Of a DNA stretch of 7,965 bases, positions 6,331-7,965 are shown piece by piece; position 1 is the stretch's first letter, and each line of letters starts with the position of its first letter. The stretch covers positions 1 through 7,965 of the forward strand of contig DYHL01000121.1 of the NCBI GenBank assembly GCA_020724185.1, read 5' to 3'. Source of the DNA: Candidatus Nitrosymbiomonas sp. GTDB lineage: Bacteria; Sysuimicrobiota; Sysuimicrobiia; Sysuimicrobiales; Humicultoraceae. Position numbers and translations under genes: made by a program. The notes beneath the pieces are model-generated. The model made no database searches. It saw nothing but the letters and a program-made list of their open reading frames with translations, and was not told where the DNA came from.

Positions 6331-6549
6331 TCACCCTGTGAACTCCCGAGGCAGGGGTGTATCGAAGTCGGGAGCCACCTGAACTCTCCCCGCGGCGCTG
6401 CCCGGCGATCTTTCCGCGAGTCGAGAAACCTCTGGCACGAGGCGTGCTACAGGCCGACCGGCGCGAGTGATCGTGATCTCCTCGCCCTGAATCACCCGAT
6501 CAACCAGTCTTTCCAGGTGCGTCCTAGCCTGCGTGAGCGTCACGTTCAT
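6331..6549 (-). CDS. Phd/YefM-type antitoxin
   Basis: Antitoxins of this family bind their own operator with an N-terminal DNA-binding fold and cover the toxin with the C-terminal tail. The 72-residue product begins MNVTLTQARTHLERLVDRV, the typical beta-helix opening, continues with the hallmark GEEITITRAGRPVARLVP (residues about 23-40), and ends in an acidic-hydrophobic tail (APDFDTPLPREF) like those of antitoxins paired with VapC/PIN toxins. I chose ATG 6549 because AGGTG lies six bases before it, overlapping the FAD gene stop; GTG 6558 and ATG 6555 are also in frame but too close to that site. Only nine bases separate it from the FAD oxidoreductase stop, so it may be read from that transcript. 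No intact toxin follows; only a toxin-like first strand remains. It therefore looks like an orphan antitoxin. Confidence 0.85.
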   Translation of the reverse strand: MNVTLTQARTHLERLVDRVIQGEEITITRAGRPVARLVPEVSRLAERSPGSAAGRVQVAPDFDTPLPREFTG

Positions 6550-6555
6550 GGGCAT

Positions 6556-6560
6556 CACCT
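6556..6560 (-). promoter_or_regulatory. Ribosome binding site of the antitoxin
   Basis: AGGTG lies six bases before ATG 6549 and overlaps the TAG stop of the FAD gene. It selects 6549 over two nearby in-frame starts, which would lie on or directly beside the site. Confidence 0.6.
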
Positions 6561-7923
6561 ACACAAATGCGCCTCTCTTGCGAAGAACCTGGCGCAGTGT
6601 CTGGGGTTCGACCCCTCTCGGCGCAACACCCGCATGCACCGCCATCGCCGCCGCGGTCCCGGCCGCCTGTGCGATCGCCATCACGATCGGCGAGACACGG
6701 AACGCCGCGAACGCCTCGTGCGTCGCGGAGATGCACCTGCCTGCCACCAGCCAGTTCAATCCGCCACGGGGCAGCAGGCACCGGTAGGGAATCGTATAGA
6801 ACTCGCCCTCGGGCAGGCGTCGCACCAGGAGGCGATCCGACGCGGGGTCGTGGATGTCCATCGGATAGGCCCCGGCGGCGATCGCGTCGTCGAACTTGCG
6901 CGCGCCGAGGATGTCGTCGGCGGTCAGGACATAGTCGCCGGTAATGCGCCGTGTCTCCCGCACGCCGATCTGCACCGGCGTTTCGAGCAGGTACGCGCCC
7001 GCAAACCCGGGGATGCGGCGCCGCAGAAACTCCGCGACCGCGTACGCCTGCTGCCGTCCCTCGATCTCGGCACGCGAGAGATCCCCTCCAGAGATCCCGA
7101 GCCGGTCGGGAACGCGCGTCGTGTTGACGATGGCCTCGCCACTCCGCACGCCTTCGAACACGAGCAGCCGGTCGCGCGGGACCGTCCACTCCCCGCTCTC
7201 GCGCGCCTGCCGCACCGCGGCCCCGAAGCCTGCGAACCCGCGGCAGGGCAGCCCCTTCAGCCACCCGATGTCAATGCGCTCGTGGACTCCCTGCCCGTGC
7301 TGGATCTCTTCGGGATGGCGTTCGAGGTGTTCCATCACCGCGGGCCAGTCCACCCCGCCCAGGCGGAATACCAGCGTCATCGGCTGAGTACGGTGGTCCC
7401 TGGCGCGCCCGATCTCGGCCAAGGCCCCGGCGGCCACCGACAGGTCACCGTCGCCCGAGGCGTCCACGAACACGGGCGCGCGCAGCTCCTTGACGCCGTC
7501 CTTCTGCCAGACCTGGGCGGCGCGCACCAGGCCGGCGTCGGCGCGGGCGTCCAGGAACACGGTGTGCAGCCACAGCTCCACGCCGGCCTCGGTGGTCATC
7601 TCCAGCAGCACGCGCTTGAGACCTTCGTAGTCGAACGGCGTCACGGTGTGGCAGAAGTCAATTGGATCAGGGACGTGGCCCGGCGAGGCGCCGATCGCAC
7701 GGAGGCGCGCCGCGATCTCCTCGGGAATTCCGGTGACCACCTGCCGCGCGCCGGCGTGGAAGCCCATCATCGGCGCGACCATCGCGGCGGTCAGCGTGCC
7801 GCCCAGGAAGCCGTACCGTTCGACCAGAACGACGCGGGCGCCCTCGCGCGCGGCGGCCACTGCGGCCACCGTGCCCGCGGGTCCGCCGCCGATCACCACA
7901 ACGTCAAAAGCCTTGCGCCTCAT
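6559..7923 (-). CDS. FAD-dependent oxidoreductase (FAD_oxidored family)
   Basis: The 454-residue flavoprotein has an N-terminal Rossmann FAD-binding fold: FDVVVIGGGPAG (6-17) with the GxGxxG-type loop, and VVLVERYGFLGGTLTAAMV (31-49), whose Glu35 should bind the ribose. FVDASGDGDLSV (152-163) is the second FAD-contact block typical of this family. The C-terminal part has VRETRRITGDYVLT (321-334), then NWLVAGRCISATHEAF (390-405) and a final helix that completes the FAD site. The length is normal. Family members are mostly uncharacterised cytoplasmic enzymes, so the substrate is unknown; nearby sugar-type genes make an oxidised sugar or polyol possible, but that is inference. ATG 7923 has AGGG seven bases upstream and may overlap the tail of a preceding gene by 20 bases. 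Codons are strongly GC-ending, as in the chromosome flank, unlike the downstream island. Confidence 0.92.
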   Translation of the reverse strand: MRRKAFDVVVIGGGPAGTVAAVAAAREGARVVLVERYGFLGGTLTAAMVAPMMGFHAGARQVVTGIPEEIAARLRAIGASPGHVPDPIDFCHTVTPFDYEGLKRVLLEMTTEAGVELWLHTVFLDARADAGLVRAAQVWQKDGVKELRAPVFVDASGDGDLSVAAGALAEIGRARDHRTQPMTLVFRLGGVDWPAVMEHLERHPEEIQHGQGVHERIDIGWLKGLPCRGFAGFGAAVRQARESGEWTVPRDRLLVFEGVRSGEAIVNTTRVPDRLGISGGDLSRAEIEGRQQAYAVAEFLRRRIPGFAGAYLLETPVQIGVRETRRITGDYVLTADDILGARKFDDAIAAGAYPMDIHDPASDRLLVRRLPEGEFYTIPYRCLLPRGGLNWLVAGRCISATHEAFAAFRVSPIVMAIAQAAGTAAAMAVHAGVAPRGVEPQTLRQVLRKRGAFV

Positions 7924-7965
7924 CCGGCAGCCCTACCTCAACCTCGAACAGTCGATCCCAGGGGA
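7904..7965 (-). CDS. Possible C-terminal tail of an upstream gene (partial)
   Basis: Only one minus-strand frame is open from the window edge. It reads PWDRLFEVEVGLPDEAQGF and stops at a TGA at 7906-7904, inside the FAD gene, giving a 20-base overlap. Overlaps of this size are common in compact operons, and the composition looks coding. Nineteen residues are too few to assign a family, and an open frame this short could be chance. Confidence 0.3.
   Translation of the reverse strand, partial: PWDRLFEVEVGLPDEAQGF

Larger units (their letters stand above)
6134..6334 (-). pseudogene. Possible remnant of a VapC/PIN toxin gene start
   Basis: The frame starts with GTG at 6334, overlapping the TGA stop of the antitoxin as GTGA, the usual junction of phd/vapC-type operons. 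The first residues, M-I-L-P-A-D-T (GTG read as M), resemble the first strand of PIN-domain toxins (MIL.DT), which holds the first catalytic Asp. After that the similarity is lost: the remaining roughly 59 residues (MGLLAGPQ and onward) have no PIN strand-helix pattern, no later conserved acidic residues, and the frame stops at 66 residues, about half the family length. One extra base after codon 7 would restore a DTH reading, so a frameshift plus replacement is possible. I infer that the toxin gene was cut just after its start, probably by arrival of the restriction-modification cassette. Seven residues are weak evidence; chance is the alternative. Confidence 0.4.

Noticed and set aside
1..7965. 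CRISPR arrays, tRNA or rRNA genes, insertion sequences, integrases
   Set aside because: I looked for spaced direct repeats, tRNA-like arms and transposase or recombinase motifs and found none I could support.

Overview
The window is a GC-rich bacterial chromosome segment. Sample lines of the flanks run near 73% G+C (for example 7441-7500, 44 of 60 bases), and codons mostly end in G or C. Every gene I can support lies on the minus strand, so transcription runs from high to low coordinates. A cobalamin and Fe-S dependent QueG with C-terminal HEAT-like repeats shows this is a bacterium that makes queuosine. I cannot name the phylum from the sequence alone.

Layout in transcription order: (1) 7965-7904, a possible C-terminal tail of an unseen upstream gene; (2) 7923-6559, an FAD-dependent oxidoreductase; (3) 6549-6331, a small Phd/YefM-type antitoxin starting just after the FAD gene stop; (4) 6334-6134, an ORF whose first codons look like the start of a VapC/PIN toxin joined to the antitoxin by a GTGA overlap, but which then loses all toxin resemblance; (5) 6330-6012, a non-coding stretch with a 41-base imperfect hairpin and a 13-base palindrome; (6) 6011-5076, a beta-class DNA methyltransferase; (7) 5079-4528, a PD-(D/E)XK nuclease overlapping it by GTGA, so 6 and 7 form a compact restriction-modification pair; (8) 4509-3790, an unrecognised predicted TIM-barrel protein; (9) 3779-2772, a GHMP-family sugar kinase; (10) 2761-1601, an MFS transporter; (11) 1604-510, queG; (12) 475-1, the start of an exported protein cut by the window edge.

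The most informative structure is the middle. The stretch from about 6.3 kb to about 4.43 kb is much richer in A+T (line 5641-5700 is 26 of 60 G+C) and carries the restriction-modification pair. Its upstream edge falls where a toxin gene should begin. Its downstream edge seems to lie inside the first 27 codons of the TIM-barrel gene, which have island-like codons and no barrel secondary structure. My reading is that a restriction-modification cassette landed in or replaced a toxin-antitoxin locus, leaving an orphan antitoxin, and supplied a new 5' end to the next metabolic gene.

Genes 8-11 are packed tightly (gaps of about 10 bases and one ATGA overlap) and are probably co-transcribed. The TIM barrel, GHMP kinase and MFS transporter suggest uptake and phosphorylation of a sugar or sugar-like compound, but the substrate cannot be read from the sequence.
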